Origin: Leptospiraceae bacterium
Lineage (GTDB): Bacteria > Spirochaetota > Leptospiria > Leptospirales > Leptospiraceae
Assembly: GCA_024233865.1 (NCBI GenBank)
Contig: JACKPA010000006.1
Location: 1-64,000 of the forward strand
Direction: 5' to 3'
DNA: 64,000 bases
In this document: positions 18,177 through 27,093 of the stretch, in pieces
How positions within the stretch are numbered: position 1 is the stretch's first letter
Layout: each line of letters opens with the position of its first letter
Position numbers and translations under genes: made by a program
Notes under the pieces: model-generated
Told to the model about the DNA's origin: nothing
Seen by the model: only the letters and a program-made list of their open reading frames with translations
Databases searched by the model: none

Positions 18177-20723
18177 ATGGTAGAATTCACAAAACGAGCT
18201 AAAAGAGTTATTAAGGAAATGGCTCAAGAAGAAGCCAAAAGATTGGGTCATGACTTTGTGGGTCCGGAACACATTTTTTTAGGATTATTAAGGGAAGATG
18301 ATTCCGTAGCAGTAAAAATTCTGATAAACTTAAATATAAGCCTAAATGAATTGAAGCGTGAAGTTGAAAAAAAATCTTTTGAAGATAATTTACTTATAGA
18401 TATAACCATTGGTAATGAAAGATACCAAAAAATAGTTGAAACTTCTAAAGACGAAGCCAAGAGAATGAAGCATAATTATGTGGGAACAGAGCATATACTT
18501 TTAGCATTGCTAAGGGAAAATAACAATATTGTAGCCAATGTTTTATCAACTTTTGGTGTAAATTACAACGTTATTAAGAGTGAAATTATGCGTTTGCTAG
18601 GTGTACCACCTGTTGGTGTAGCAGTAGGCGGAGGCAGTGGAAGTGGTGGACAGCAAACTCCTATAGGGAGGACTGAAAAAAGCAAAACGCCAATTTTGGA
18701 TGAATTTGCACGAGATTTAACTCAACTGGCTCGTGACAGAAAATTGGATCCCGTGATTGGTAGGTCTAAAGAAATTGCAAGAGTTATGCAGATTTTATGC
18801 CGGAAAACAAAAAATAATCCGGTTTTAATTGGTGAGTCCGGAGTAGGAAAAACTGCCATTGTGGAGGGATTAGCTCTTTCTATCGTTGATAAAACCGTTC
18901 CTGATTTGCTATTTGATAAAAGAGTTCTTTCTCTGGATTTAGCCGGTTTGATTGCAGGAACTAAATACAGAGGTGAATTTGAAGAGCGACTCAAGAAAAT
19001 TATGAAAGAAATTACTTCTTCCAACAATATCATAATTTTTATTGATGAATTGCATACTCTGATTGGCGCGGGAGCTGCGGAAGGAGCTGTGGATGCGGCA
19101 AATATCCTAAAACCGGCTTTGGCAAGAGGTGAATTACAATGTATTGGAGCTACCACAAATAATGAATACCGCAAATATATTGAAAAAGATTCAGCTTTGG
19201 AAAGAAGGTTTCAAACCGTTAAAGTTGAAGAACCTTCTGTTGATGATGCAATTAAGATTCTTCAGGGGCTAAAAAAATCTTATGAAAGTCATCATAAAGT
19301 TAGATTTACAACTCAAGCATTGTATCAAGCTGTTCGTTTGTCTCATCGATATATCAATGATAGATTTTTACCGGATAAAGCTATTGACATAATAGATGAG
19401 GCCGGGTCTAAGGCAAGGTTGGCGAATTGCGGAAGACCTCAAAATATTAAAAATATTGAAGAGGAAATAAAAAAGTTATCCATTAAAAAGGAAGACCTTG
19501 TAAAAGCGCAAGAGTATGAAAAAGCAGCCGGAGTTAGAGACGAAGTAAACCGCAAAAAACAACAGCTTGAAAATATGACTAAAGTATGGCAAGAAAAGAT
19601 GGAGAATTTTGCCGTTACCATTGATGAAGATGAGATTCTATCGGTTATTTCTATGTGGACAGGCATTCCACTGGAAAAAATGGAAGAATCAGAAAACGAC
19701 AAACTTCTACAGATGGAAGATACTCTTAAACTTAGGGTTGTTGGACAAGACCATGCAATAGAAAATATAGCTAGAGCTGTTAAAAGATCTAGAACCGGTT
19801 TTAAAAATGAAAAAAGACCAACCGGTTCCTTTATCTTTCTGGGTCCTACTGGGGTTGGAAAAACGGAACTTGCAAAGGCTTTGGCAGGATTTCTATTTGG
19901 AAAAGATGACTTGCTTCTTAGGATTGATATGTCCGAATATATGGAACCACATTCCGTAAGCAGATTGATTGGGGCACCTCCAGGTTATGTCGGTTATGAT
20001 GACGGAGGACAGTTATCAGAATTCGTTAGAAGAAAACCTTATAGTATAATTCTTCTGGATGAGATCGAAAAAGCACATCATGACATTTTTAACATTCTTT
20101 TGCAGATAATGGAAGAAGGGAATTTAACTGATTCCAAAGGTAGAAAGGTTAATTTTAGAGACACCATTATAATAATGACTTCTAATATTGCAGCAAAAGA
20201 AATTCAAAAAGGTGGAAGACTTGGATTTGAAGACTCGGAGGGTGAAAAAGATAAAGCAAAATCCGAACTTGCAAGAGATGAGCTAAAAAAATATTTTAAC
20301 CCGGAATTCTTAAACAGGGTTGATGAAATTATATATTTTCAGCCTCTTAAAAAAGAAGTTATAATGTCTATTGTAGATATAATGGTAGGCGATGTTAATC
20401 GTAGGTTATACGATAAAAAGATCAGGGTTGAAATGACTTTTCAAGCGAAAGAGCATTTGGCGAATATTGGATACGATGAAGCTTATGGTGCAAGGCCTTT
20501 AAGAAGGATATTTCAAAAAGAATTAGAAGATTATATGGCAACACAGATGCTTATGGGAGCTTATCGGGAAGCAACTATAATAAAGGTAGATGCCGATAAT
20601 AAAAAGCTAGTGTTTCAAGAAGAACTGTGGGAAGATTATCAACCATTGAACTCTTTAGACAAAAAAGAGATTGAAAATGAAAATCTTCTGATAACGAAAG
20701 AAAAAGTTGCTCTATTGAGTTGA
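18177..20723 (+). CDS. clpC: ClpC-type AAA+ unfoldase of the Clp protease
   Basis: The 848-residue product has two N-terminal Clp-N repeats (residues ~1-145), a Gly/Ser linker, a first AAA+ module with Walker A GESGVGKT (219-226), a UVR-like middle motif (EYEKAAGVRDEVNRKKQQ) typical of ClpC rather than ClpA, and a second AAA+ module with GPTGVGKT. The sensor and arginine-finger regions and the C-terminal D2 small domain (YGARPLRRIFQKELED) are present. ClpC unfolds substrates and feeds them to ClpP. No clpP, mcsA or mcsB gene is nearby. Confidence 0.96.
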   Translation: MVEFTKRAKRVIKEMAQEEAKRLGHDFVGPEHIFLGLLREDDSVAVKILINLNISLNELKREVEKKSFEDNLLIDITIGNERYQKIVETSKDEAKRMKHNYVGTEHILLALLRENNNIVANVLSTFGVNYNVIKSEIMRLLGVPPVGVAVGGGSGSGGQQTPIGRTEKSKTPILDEFARDLTQLARDRKLDPVIGRSKEIARVMQILCRKTKNNPVLIGESGVGKTAIVEGLALSIVDKTVPDLLFDKRVLSLDLAGLIAGTKYRGEFEERLKKIMKEITSSNNIIIFIDELHTLIGAGAAEGAVDAANILKPALARGELQCIGATTNNEYRKYIEKDSALERRFQTVKVEEPSVDDAIKILQGLKKSYESHHKVRFTTQALYQAVRLSHRYINDRFLPDKAIDIIDEAGSKARLANCGRPQNIKNIEEEIKKLSIKKEDLVKAQEYEKAAGVRDEVNRKKQQLENMTKVWQEKMENFAVTIDEDEILSVISMWTGIPLEKMEESENDKLLQMEDTLKLRVVGQDHAIENIARAVKRSRTGFKNEKRPTGSFIFLGPTGVGKTELAKALAGFLFGKDDLLLRIDMSEYMEPHSVSRLIGAPPGYVGYDDGGQLSEFVRRKPYSIILLDEIEKAHHDIFNILLQIMEEGNLTDSKGRKVNFRDTIIIMTSNIAAKEIQKGGRLGFEDSEGEKDKAKSELARDELKKYFNPEFLNRVDEIIYFQPLKKEVIMSIVDIMVGDVNRRLYDKKIRVEMTFQAKEHLANIGYDEAYGARPLRRIFQKELEDYMATQMLMGAYREATIIKVDADNKKLVFQEELWEDYQPLNSLDKKEIENENLLITKEKVALLS

Positions 20724-20729
20724 GAACAA

Positions 20730-21155
20730 ATGCTCTTAATTTTACCATTTATAATTATAATCTCCTATTTTATAATTAGGAGATTTTTTTATCAAAAAAG
20801 GAAAATTAAGTTCATTGCATCAATAGAAAGAATTTCTTTATGCTTCATACAACCTGATTTAATATTGCCCGAAGTTTATATTAAATTCAAATACTATTAT
20901 GGAGGAGGTGTGTATTTTGGTGATGGATATACACTTCTTTGTGATATGCTTGATTCTTATGATTATTCAATAAATTTTAACCAATATCACCTTCCTACAT
21001 TGTTTGTAAATGGTAAATTCTTTATTACCGAGGAACATATAGAAGCGTATTTATTAAGCAAATATAATATCGTTACTATTTTCATAGACCCTGTAGAACC
21101 TTATCACTCTGAAATAGATGAACTTTACAATGAGTCAATGAGTGTAAAACTTTAA
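20730..21155 (+). CDS. Hypothetical protein with N-terminal membrane segment
   Basis: The 141-residue frame begins 6 bases after the clpC stop. It has one hydrophobic helix (residues 1-16) followed by basic residues (RRFFYQKRKIK), so the rest (~120 residues, ending in an acidic stretch) probably faces the cytosol. I do not recognise the family. The ribosome site is weak (TTGAG), and a terminator-like hairpin lies inside its first 20 codons (20759-20790), so its expression depends on read-through from clpC or a promoter not seen here. The absence of stops and its codon pattern support it as a real gene. Confidence 0.6.
   Translation: MLLILPFIIIISYFIIRRFFYQKRKIKFIASIERISLCFIQPDLILPEVYIKFKYYYGGGVYFGDGYTLLCDMLDSYDYSINFNQYHLPTLFVNGKFFITEEHIEAYLLSKYNIVTIFIDPVEPYHSEIDELYNESMSVKL
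20759..20790 (+). terminator. Intrinsic terminator after clpC, inside the next reading frame
   Basis: The arms AATCTCCTA (20759-20767) and TAGGAGATT (20777-20785) pair perfectly over a 9-base AT loop and are followed by five further T residues. This is a classic Rho-independent form 36 bases beyond the clpC stop. Confidence 0.7.
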
Positions 21156-21179
21156 AATTAATAAGTAGAGATTAAAATT

Positions 21180-21944
21180 ATGAAAAAAATACTTTTGTTT
21201 TCTTTATTGTTTTTATACCCCTTTCTGTTTTTGCATGCTGAAGGGCCAAGTTATATAAAAGCACTAAAATTATATTTGGACGGCTCTTATGAAGAATCAA
21301 TTTTGGTTATTCGGGAATTGATTGATAAAGAAGGGCGTTCTTTTGATGCCCATTATTTGGCGGGACATAACTATTGGAAATTAGGAAATTTACAAACTAC
21401 AGTTGCTCATTTTAAAAATGCGCTCAGTTTTGAACCAAATGAAGAAAACGTTTATATAGACTTGGTGAAAGTATATGCTTGCTCATACAAATGGAAAGAC
21501 GCGGAGGCTGTTTCTTCAGAAGCATTAGAGAAATTTCCGGATTCCGTTGAGTTGAAATCTGTTTACGCTGCCATTTTATTAAAACAAAAAAGAGCTAAAG
21601 AAGCTCTAGAAATTATTGAGAGGTTAAAAGCTTTAAACCCAAATGATTATAGACCCTTATCTATAGAGTCAAGAATTTATTATGAAATGGGAAAATATGA
21701 AAAAGCAGAAACAAGTTTAAAATGGGCAATTACCATAGCCCCAAAAAATCCATATTTAAAAAATAATCTTTCTGTTGTTTACGAGAGAATTGCCCAAGAA
21801 TATAAAAAAAACGGTCAACATGAAATGGCAAAAAATTCTTTGGTTAGTGCTGACAAAAATATCAAAGAAGCTATCAGTATTAGTGAGGACCCCATTTTTA
21901 TAGAAAACAGTAAGCGAATTCATAGAAAATTAGATGAATTGTAA
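21180..21944 (+). CDS. Exported TPR-repeat protein
   Basis: The 254-residue product has a signal peptide (KKILLFSLLFLYPFLFLHA) and about five tetratricopeptide repeats, e.g. AHYLAGHNYWKLGNLQTTVA and SRIYYEMGKYEKAETSLKWA. TPR proteins are scaffolds for protein-protein contacts. In the periplasm they often take part in envelope assembly, but nothing here names a partner. Its stop codon overlaps the mtaB start by one base, so the two are translationally coupled. Confidence 0.85.
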   Translation: MKKILLFSLLFLYPFLFLHAEGPSYIKALKLYLDGSYEESILVIRELIDKEGRSFDAHYLAGHNYWKLGNLQTTVAHFKNALSFEPNEENVYIDLVKVYACSYKWKDAEAVSSEALEKFPDSVELKSVYAAILLKQKRAKEALEIIERLKALNPNDYRPLSIESRIYYEMGKYEKAETSLKWAITIAPKNPYLKNNLSVVYERIAQEYKKNGQHEMAKNSLVSADKNIKEAISISEDPIFIENSKRIHRKLDEL

Positions 21945-23221
21945 TGAAAAAAACCATAGGTTTTATAACTTTAGGATGCAGATTAAATATTTTTGAGTCC
22001 GATGGCTTGGCTAGTTCAATGCAAAAAGAGGGATTTGAAGTTGTTTCTCCCTCTTTAAAGCCGGAAATTATTGTCATAAATACTTGTACAGTAACCAATA
22101 AAGCAGATTCTAAAAATAGAAACATCATACGAAAAGCGATACGTGATAATCCCTCTTCCCAAGTTTGGGTGACTGGGTGTTATGCACAAACAGATAAAGA
22201 AGCTATTCAAAGTATTCCCGGCGTTAAAGGAGTTATTGGAAATGACGAAAAAGCAAGTCTGCCATATAAAATTTTAGAAAATTATGGAAACAACAATTCT
22301 AAAGAGCCTGGGATCTTTGATAGATTTGCTTATTCCAATGTATTACCAAATAACCATACGAGGGCTTACTTAAAAGTCCAAGACGGGTGTAATCGAAAAT
22401 GCTCTTACTGCAAAATTCCGAGTGCAAGGGGGGGAGGGGTTAGTAGAAATTTTGAAGATGTCCTTGCACAAATTAAATTTTTACAGGAAAATGGAATTGC
22501 CGAAATTATACTAACAGGAGTTAATTTAGGATGGTATAGAGATAATCAAAAAAAGTTTCATCAATTATTAGAAGCTATTTTGAATTGTTTGACCTATTCT
22601 CGCTTGAGATTATCTTCTATTGAACCAACAGATGTAGATATTAGTTTGGCAAATAGTATGCAGCACCCAAGATTTTGCAATTATTTGCATGTTCCTTTGC
22701 AAAGTGGTAGTAATAAAATACTTAAGAAAATGCATCGTAATTACAGAATTGAATCCTATGTAAAAAGAATATCTATAATTAAAAAATGCAATCCGAATGT
22801 TTTTTTAGGAACAGATGTAATAACCGGTTTTCCAGGTGAGACAAAGGAAGATTTTAAAGAAACTCTGTATGTTCTAAAAAGCTTGGAAATTGCAAAAATT
22901 CATGCTTTTCCTTTCTCACCCAGGCTCGGAACAGAAGCAGCAACTCTAAAAAATACTGTTTCTCCCGAAGAAAAAAAAGAAAGGATAAATATCTTACAAA
23001 AATTATCACTCAACCAAAGCTATGTATACGGCTTAAAACAAATAGGTAAAAATTTTGAATCTGTTTTAGAGAATAATGGCGTTTGCACAACAGACAATTT
23101 TTTGAAGGTTAAAGTCAATGCTGAAAGCAGGACAGATTTAAAAGTTGGACAATTCTTGAACGTGAAAATTTCTGATATTCATAAAACGGATAAGGAGGTA
23201 TTTTTTTCTGGGACGATTTAA
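21944..23221 (+). CDS. mtaB: tRNA t6A37 C2-methylthiotransferase MtaB
   Basis: The 425-residue protein belongs to the MiaB/MtaB/RimO radical SAM family. The N-terminal UPF0004 domain has its three cluster cysteines (GCRLNIFESDG, INTCTVTNKAD, VTGCYAQTD). The radical SAM core has CNRKCSYCKIP, and a TRAM domain closes the protein. The N-terminal GCRLNxxE signature and absence of MiaB-type features favour MtaB, which converts t6A37 to ms2t6A37 in ANN-decoding tRNAs. RimO cannot be fully excluded by eye. Confidence 0.88.
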   Translation: MKKTIGFITLGCRLNIFESDGLASSMQKEGFEVVSPSLKPEIIVINTCTVTNKADSKNRNIIRKAIRDNPSSQVWVTGCYAQTDKEAIQSIPGVKGVIGNDEKASLPYKILENYGNNNSKEPGIFDRFAYSNVLPNNHTRAYLKVQDGCNRKCSYCKIPSARGGGVSRNFEDVLAQIKFLQENGIAEIILTGVNLGWYRDNQKKFHQLLEAILNCLTYSRLRLSSIEPTDVDISLANSMQHPRFCNYLHVPLQSGSNKILKKMHRNYRIESYVKRISIIKKCNPNVFLGTDVITGFPGETKEDFKETLYVLKSLEIAKIHAFPFSPRLGTEAATLKNTVSPEEKKERINILQKLSLNQSYVYGLKQIGKNFESVLENNGVCTTDNFLKVKVNAESRTDLKVGQFLNVKISDIHKTDKEVFFSGTI

Positions 23222-23240
23222 TCTATAATTATGGAAATTT

Positions 23241-23265
23241 TATAAGGGCAAATACTGCCCTTATA
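23241..23265. terminator. Hairpin between converging mtaB and the His/Asp repeat gene
   Basis: TATAAGGGCA (23241-23250) and TGCCCTTATA (23256-23265) form a perfect 10-bp stem with a 5-base loop between two converging genes. The A/T-rich flanks suit a bidirectional terminator, although the longest run (A9 after the stem on the plus strand) lies on the wrong side for mtaB. Confidence 0.55.
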
Positions 23266-23277
23266 CTGAAAAAAAAA

Positions 23278-23568
23278 TTAATCTTTATCACCTTTGTAAT
23301 CTTTATCACCTTTGTAATCTTTATCACCTTTGTGATCTTTATGGCCTTTGTGGTCTTTATTTCCCTTATGGTCTTCATGACCTTTGTGGTCTTTATTTCC
23401 CTTATGGTCTTTATTTCCCTTATGGTCTTCATGACCTTTGTGGTCTTTATTTCCCTTATGGTCTTCATGACCTTTGTGGTGGTCTTCATGATCTTTTGCA
23501 CTGATAGATACAGAGCCTAAATACATTGTAAGAGCAATTGTAAGAATGCTTTTTAATAATATTTTCAT
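23278..23568 (-). CDS. Small exported His/Asp/Lys/Gly repeat protein
   Basis: The 96-residue product has a signal peptide (ILLKSILTIALTMYLGSVSISA) and then consists of 6-residue repeats DHKGNK / DHKGHE, decaying to DYKGDK at the C-terminus. The DNA is an 18-bp tandem repeat. High His and Asp content suggests binding of Ni, Zn or Cu in the periplasm, but this is an inference. AGGAG lies about 15 bases upstream of the ATG, further than usual. The repeat is open in a second frame too, but only this frame has a signal peptide. Confidence 0.7.
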   Translation of the reverse strand: MKILLKSILTIALTMYLGSVSISAKDHEDHHKGHEDHKGNKDHKGHEDHKGNKDHKGNKDHKGHEDHKGNKDHKGHKDHKGDKDYKGDKDYKGDKD

Positions 23569-23688
23569 AAAATATTTATAAATTCTCCTGTGAATTTGAA
23601 AAAGTTATGCTATAGCGGTGTATATTTATTGTCAAGTACAACTGGGATTTTTTGAAAAGAATTGTTTTAAAAAGATTTAAAGCTACAC

Positions 23689-24471
23689 TTATAGTCTTGC
23701 AATACGATTTGAAAAAATTGAATCAGGAAAATCCCTTAAAAATATTTTTTTGAGCTTTTGCACCTTTGCTTCCCTATTTTTATTTTTATAAGATTGGATC
23801 ATTTTGAAAAATATAAAGTCAGAAAATTCCGATTTAAAATAATACTTTTTTAGAAAGGAATTAGCTTCCCAAATAATCTGATCATCGTTGGATAATTGTC
23901 CTATTTTTAATAAAGTAAATTTTTCTTTATTTGTTTTGGGTAGGTTTCTTGTAAGAATATGGTTTATTGCCAAAAGGTTGGAGACCTTTTCACTATATTT
24001 TATACAAGCAATTAGATATACTCCTTGATAAAAAAGCTTGGAGCGTTTAGCGTGCTTTTTAAAACGCTTTCCCCATTTTAAACCTATGGAATACTGTTCA
24101 GAGATTAAGGCTTTATCCAATAAGATATACATCCACAAGATCATTTTTCGCTTATCTAGTTTAGTATTGGTGTAAACATCTTCTATGGTTTTATCCAGAT
24201 GTTTAATGTCAGTTTCAGTTTCAGTGTATATGTTTATAATTCTGTAATCATAAGGGTTACTTCCTCGATTTTTTATATATTCTTGGCAAACTTTTAGAGT
24301 TTCCTTATATTTTCCGCGCATATAAAACATAGAGACTTTGTAGTATTCTAAATCTGAGTTCGGATAAATAAAATTAGTACAAAAGAATAGGCTTACTAAA
24401 AAAAAATAAGTTCTCTTTAATAATAAACATTTTTCTATATATTTTCTATATTTACTTACATTATAACACAT
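23689..24471 (-). CDS. Hypothetical exported helical-repeat protein
   Basis: About 260 residues with a hydrophobic segment (YFFLVSLFFCTNFIYPNS) that fits a signal peptide, followed by helical TPR-like sequence (VSMFYMRGKYKETLKVCQEY and YCTA-poor, Lys-rich helices). The start is uncertain: an ATG at 24471 or a TTG at 24480, neither with a good ribosome site. It directly follows the small zinc-ribbon gene, so coupling is possible. I do not recognise the family. Confidence 0.6.
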   Translation of the reverse strand: MCYNVSKYRKYIEKCLLLKRTYFFLVSLFFCTNFIYPNSDLEYYKVSMFYMRGKYKETLKVCQEYIKNRGSNPYDYRIINIYTETETDIKHLDKTIEDVYTNTKLDKRKMILWMYILLDKALISEQYSIGLKWGKRFKKHAKRSKLFYQGVYLIACIKYSEKVSNLLAINHILTRNLPKTNKEKFTLLKIGQLSNDDQIIWEANSFLKKYYFKSEFSDFIFFKMIQSYKNKNREAKVQKLKKIFLRDFPDSIFSNRIARL

Positions 24472-24480
24472 ATGGAACAA

Positions 24481-24666
24481 TTATATTTCAATAACATTTG
24501 AAGAACCGCACATAGGACAAATCAATTCTTCAAAACTATAATCGTCCTCTTCCGATTCTTCTGGTGTCCACCTATAATCGCAATCTTCACAAGCATAAGT
24601 GACGATATCTTCTTCTTCGTCTAGATAATCTGAATCATCATCTTCGTAATTATCATAATATGGCAT
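24481..24666 (-). CDS. Acidic two-CxxC zinc-ribbon protein
   Basis: This is a 61-residue protein with an Asp/Glu-rich N-terminus (residues 5-20), then CEDCDYRW and CPMCGSSNV, which together make a rubredoxin-type zinc ribbon. Such small ribbons often bind RNA polymerase or other proteins. The exact role is unknown. The stop abuts the start of the helical-repeat gene at 24471-24480. A 15-base perfect palindrome (TTGACAA-A-TTGTCAA, 24687-24701) lies just upstream, between this gene and the divergent membrane protein gene. Confidence 0.65.
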   Translation of the reverse strand: MPYYDNYEDDDSDYLDEEEDIVTYACEDCDYRWTPEESEEDDYSFEELICPMCGSSNVIEI

Positions 24667-24686
24667 ATTAATAACTCAGAATAATA

Positions 24687-24701
24687 TTGACAAATTGTCA
24701 A
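24687..24701. promoter_or_regulatory. Palindrome TTGACAA-A-TTGTCAA between divergent genes
   Basis: Two 7-base arms around one central base form a perfect inverted repeat. Each arm contains a TTGACA -35 box, one per strand, so it could be a shared operator for both divergent genes. Matching -10 boxes are not obvious. Confidence 0.35.
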
Positions 24702-24787
24702 GTTTATTGAGATTTTTTAATTTAAAAAATATATGGTTGAACACAAAAAATATTAGAACAGACTGGAAAAAAGGAATAAAATATAGA

Positions 24788-25813
24788 ATGTATTTACCCA
24801 GGCATTACTCAAAACAGAAAAAAAGAAATTTTTTCCAAGTGAGGTTTCTATTAATAATAATTCTTCTTACAATAGCTGTTTTTACTTTTCTTTATCGAAA
24901 AGATATTTCCCGTTTGTTTTATAGTAATCGATTGGCAAAGATTAGTAAATTGGATGAGGAGATCACTCAAAAAAACTTAAGCAATCAAGTGAATATCCAA
25001 ATTTTTAATAAATATACTAATATGACACTTTCATTTGTAGAGTCTAATCCGACTAATCCCACTGCTTATTATTTAATGGCTAAGTCTTTTTACTATAAGG
25101 CTATTTATGAAGGGATGAAATTTGATGTTACAAATTTAGTCATGTTTTTATCAAATAATTCTATAAAAATATTTCAAGATAATCCGAAACTTGCGGATTA
25201 TCTTGAAAACATGTACCAAAACGCTATGAAAGCAAGAGCCTTTAATCCGGATTTCGAATACGGTTTCACAAACGATTTTATGATATATTTGTACCAAGTT
25301 CTTAAAAATCAAAGAGATGCCAGTTATATTGATAAAGAAATTATTAAAATTAAATATATCAATCTAGGTCCGGATTTTGTTTCACTTTATATTTGGGTGG
25401 GAATTCTTAATTCTGCGAGAGCCGGAAACTTTGATTCTTTAGAGAAATTTTTACAAATCAATGAAAAGGTAAAGCCTGAATTTAAATTAACTCTAAATAG
25501 TCGAGAAGTATCGTTTTTAAAAGGGTATATTACTTTTTACTTAAATGATTACATTACCGCCTTAAATTATTTCAGGGAATCAAAAGCAAATATGGATTTA
25601 ATTACCATTGAAGCCATTAAAAAAGAAGCAGAAATATTTTATATGCAAAACCTTCCTAAAAAATCGGTTAAGGTTTTGGAAAGTTTGTATATGGAAACCG
25701 GTGAAACAGATAAACAAATTTTATTAAAAATCCATTTTATACAACAAAACAGACCTGGAGTAAGTACAGTCTTACAAAAAGAAATAGATAACCTTGAAAT
25801 CTTAGAGGAATAA
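24788..25813 (+). CDS. Membrane-anchored TPR-like protein
   Basis: I prefer the ATG at 24788 (AAAGGA 12 bases upstream) over a TTG at 24695. The product is then ~341 residues: a basic N-terminus, one membrane helix (VRFLLIIILLTIAVFTFLY) and a helical-repeat domain facing the periplasm, with TPR-like units such as SFLKGYITFYLNDYITALNY. There is no recognisable catalytic motif. It ends 5 bases before the dihydroorotase gene, so the two are co-transcribed. Confidence 0.7.
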   Translation: MYLPRHYSKQKKRNFFQVRFLLIIILLTIAVFTFLYRKDISRLFYSNRLAKISKLDEEITQKNLSNQVNIQIFNKYTNMTLSFVESNPTNPTAYYLMAKSFYYKAIYEGMKFDVTNLVMFLSNNSIKIFQDNPKLADYLENMYQNAMKARAFNPDFEYGFTNDFMIYLYQVLKNQRDASYIDKEIIKIKYINLGPDFVSLYIWVGILNSARAGNFDSLEKFLQINEKVKPEFKLTLNSREVSFLKGYITFYLNDYITALNYFRESKANMDLITIEAIKKEAEIFYMQNLPKKSVKVLESLYMETGETDKQILLKIHFIQQNRPGVSTVLQKEIDNLEILEE

Positions 25814-25818
25814 GAAAC

Positions 25819-27054
25819 ATGTTAGAATACATATCAGGTAGAATCGTTACCCACGATTCTGATTTTATAGGTTCAATCTGCATAAACAAAGAAACCGGTT
25901 TAATCCATTCCATCCAGAAAGACAATCTGGTAAGTGAGCATAGTCGAACCTTAGTTATTTTTCCTGGTTTTGGTGATATTCATATCCATGCAAGAGAGGA
26001 CAATACAGGTAAGCATAACTATAAAGAAGATTACGTTAGTGTATCTCAAGCAAGTATTAACGGAGGAGTTACACATATTGCCGATATGCCTAATAACCCT
26101 TCTCCACCTATAGATGATACATCGTATCTTTTAAAATCAGAGCTAAAACAAAAAGCATCCATTCACGTTACGCTTTATGCAGGCATTGGTCCGGGAACAG
26201 TTCCTCTAACAACCAAAGTACCTTACAAAGTTTATATGGGACCATCTATTGGAGAATTGTATTTTCGTTCCAATGAAGAGTTGGAAAAAACGGTTCGAGA
26301 ATATATAGGTGAAAACGTTAGTTTTCATTGCGAAGATCCGGATATATTGGAAAAATCCAAAAATGAGACCTACCATGAAGACAGACGACCTTCCAAAGCA
26401 GAAACTTTGGCTACTGATTTTGCCATTTACTTAATTGAAAAATACAACTTACAAGGAAAACTATGCCACTACTCTACAAAAGAAGGACTTCGGAAAATTA
26501 TAGAAGCCAAAAAAAGGGGAGTAAATGTCACCTGTGAAGTTACGCCAACTCACTTGTTTTTTGATAGGTCAATGATCACAGACGAAAACAGAAGGTGGCT
26601 ACAAATGAATCCACCCATTCGAGAAAAGGAAGATAAAGAATATTTAATACAAGCCATCAAAGATGGTTACATAGATTATCTTGCAACAGACCATGCACCT
26701 CACACACAAGAAGAGAAGGAAAAAGGTATCAGCGGAGTGTCTCATTTGGATACATATTCTAATTTTGTTACTTATCTAATCAAAACATGCAATGTCTCTT
26801 TGCAAAAAATTGCAAAAATTTGCTCTAAGAATCCAGGAGATTTTGTAAATCCCTATCTACCCAAAGAATTTGGAAAGGGGTTTGGTTGCATTCAGCCAGG
26901 TTATTCTGCCAATTTTACAATTTTAAACTTGAATCGTCCCATAACCATTACAAAAGAGATGATCCGGAGCAAAAGCGGTTGGTCTCCCTTTGAAGGATTT
27001 ACGTTTCCGGGTTCCGTGGAAACAGTTTACTACAGAGGAAAGCGGTTAAAATAG
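25819..27054 (+). CDS. pyrC: Dihydroorotase
   Basis: The 411-residue amidohydrolase carries both dihydroorotase signatures: DIHIHARED (metal-binding HxH) and ATDHAPHTQEEKE near residue 285. Other landmarks are KVYMG (candidate carboxylated Lys), FHCEDPD and VTCEVTPTHLFF. The enzyme interconverts carbamoyl-aspartate and dihydroorotate in pyrimidine synthesis. A related non-catalytic homologue or allantoinase is less likely because of the DHAPH motif. GAGGAATAAG precedes the start. The next gene converges from the other strand. Confidence 0.85.
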   Translation: MLEYISGRIVTHDSDFIGSICINKETGLIHSIQKDNLVSEHSRTLVIFPGFGDIHIHAREDNTGKHNYKEDYVSVSQASINGGVTHIADMPNNPSPPIDDTSYLLKSELKQKASIHVTLYAGIGPGTVPLTTKVPYKVYMGPSIGELYFRSNEELEKTVREYIGENVSFHCEDPDILEKSKNETYHEDRRPSKAETLATDFAIYLIEKYNLQGKLCHYSTKEGLRKIIEAKKRGVNVTCEVTPTHLFFDRSMITDENRRWLQMNPPIREKEDKEYLIQAIKDGYIDYLATDHAPHTQEEKEKGISGVSHLDTYSNFVTYLIKTCNVSLQKIAKICSKNPGDFVNPYLPKEFGKGFGCIQPGYSANFTILNLNRPITITKEMIRSKSGWSPFEGFTFPGSVETVYYRGKRLK

Positions 27055-27093
27055 AGATGCAGCATCCCTACATATAATTTCCTATAACTCACG

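Noticed and set aside
23229..23501. Second open frame through the His/Asp repeat (KTTKVMKTIREIK pattern)
   Set aside because: It is a by-product of the 18-bp repeat, with no signal peptide or start context.
27055..27093. Short GATGC/GCATC palindrome between converging genes
   Set aside because: It is too short and lacks a T-run, so it is not called as a terminator.
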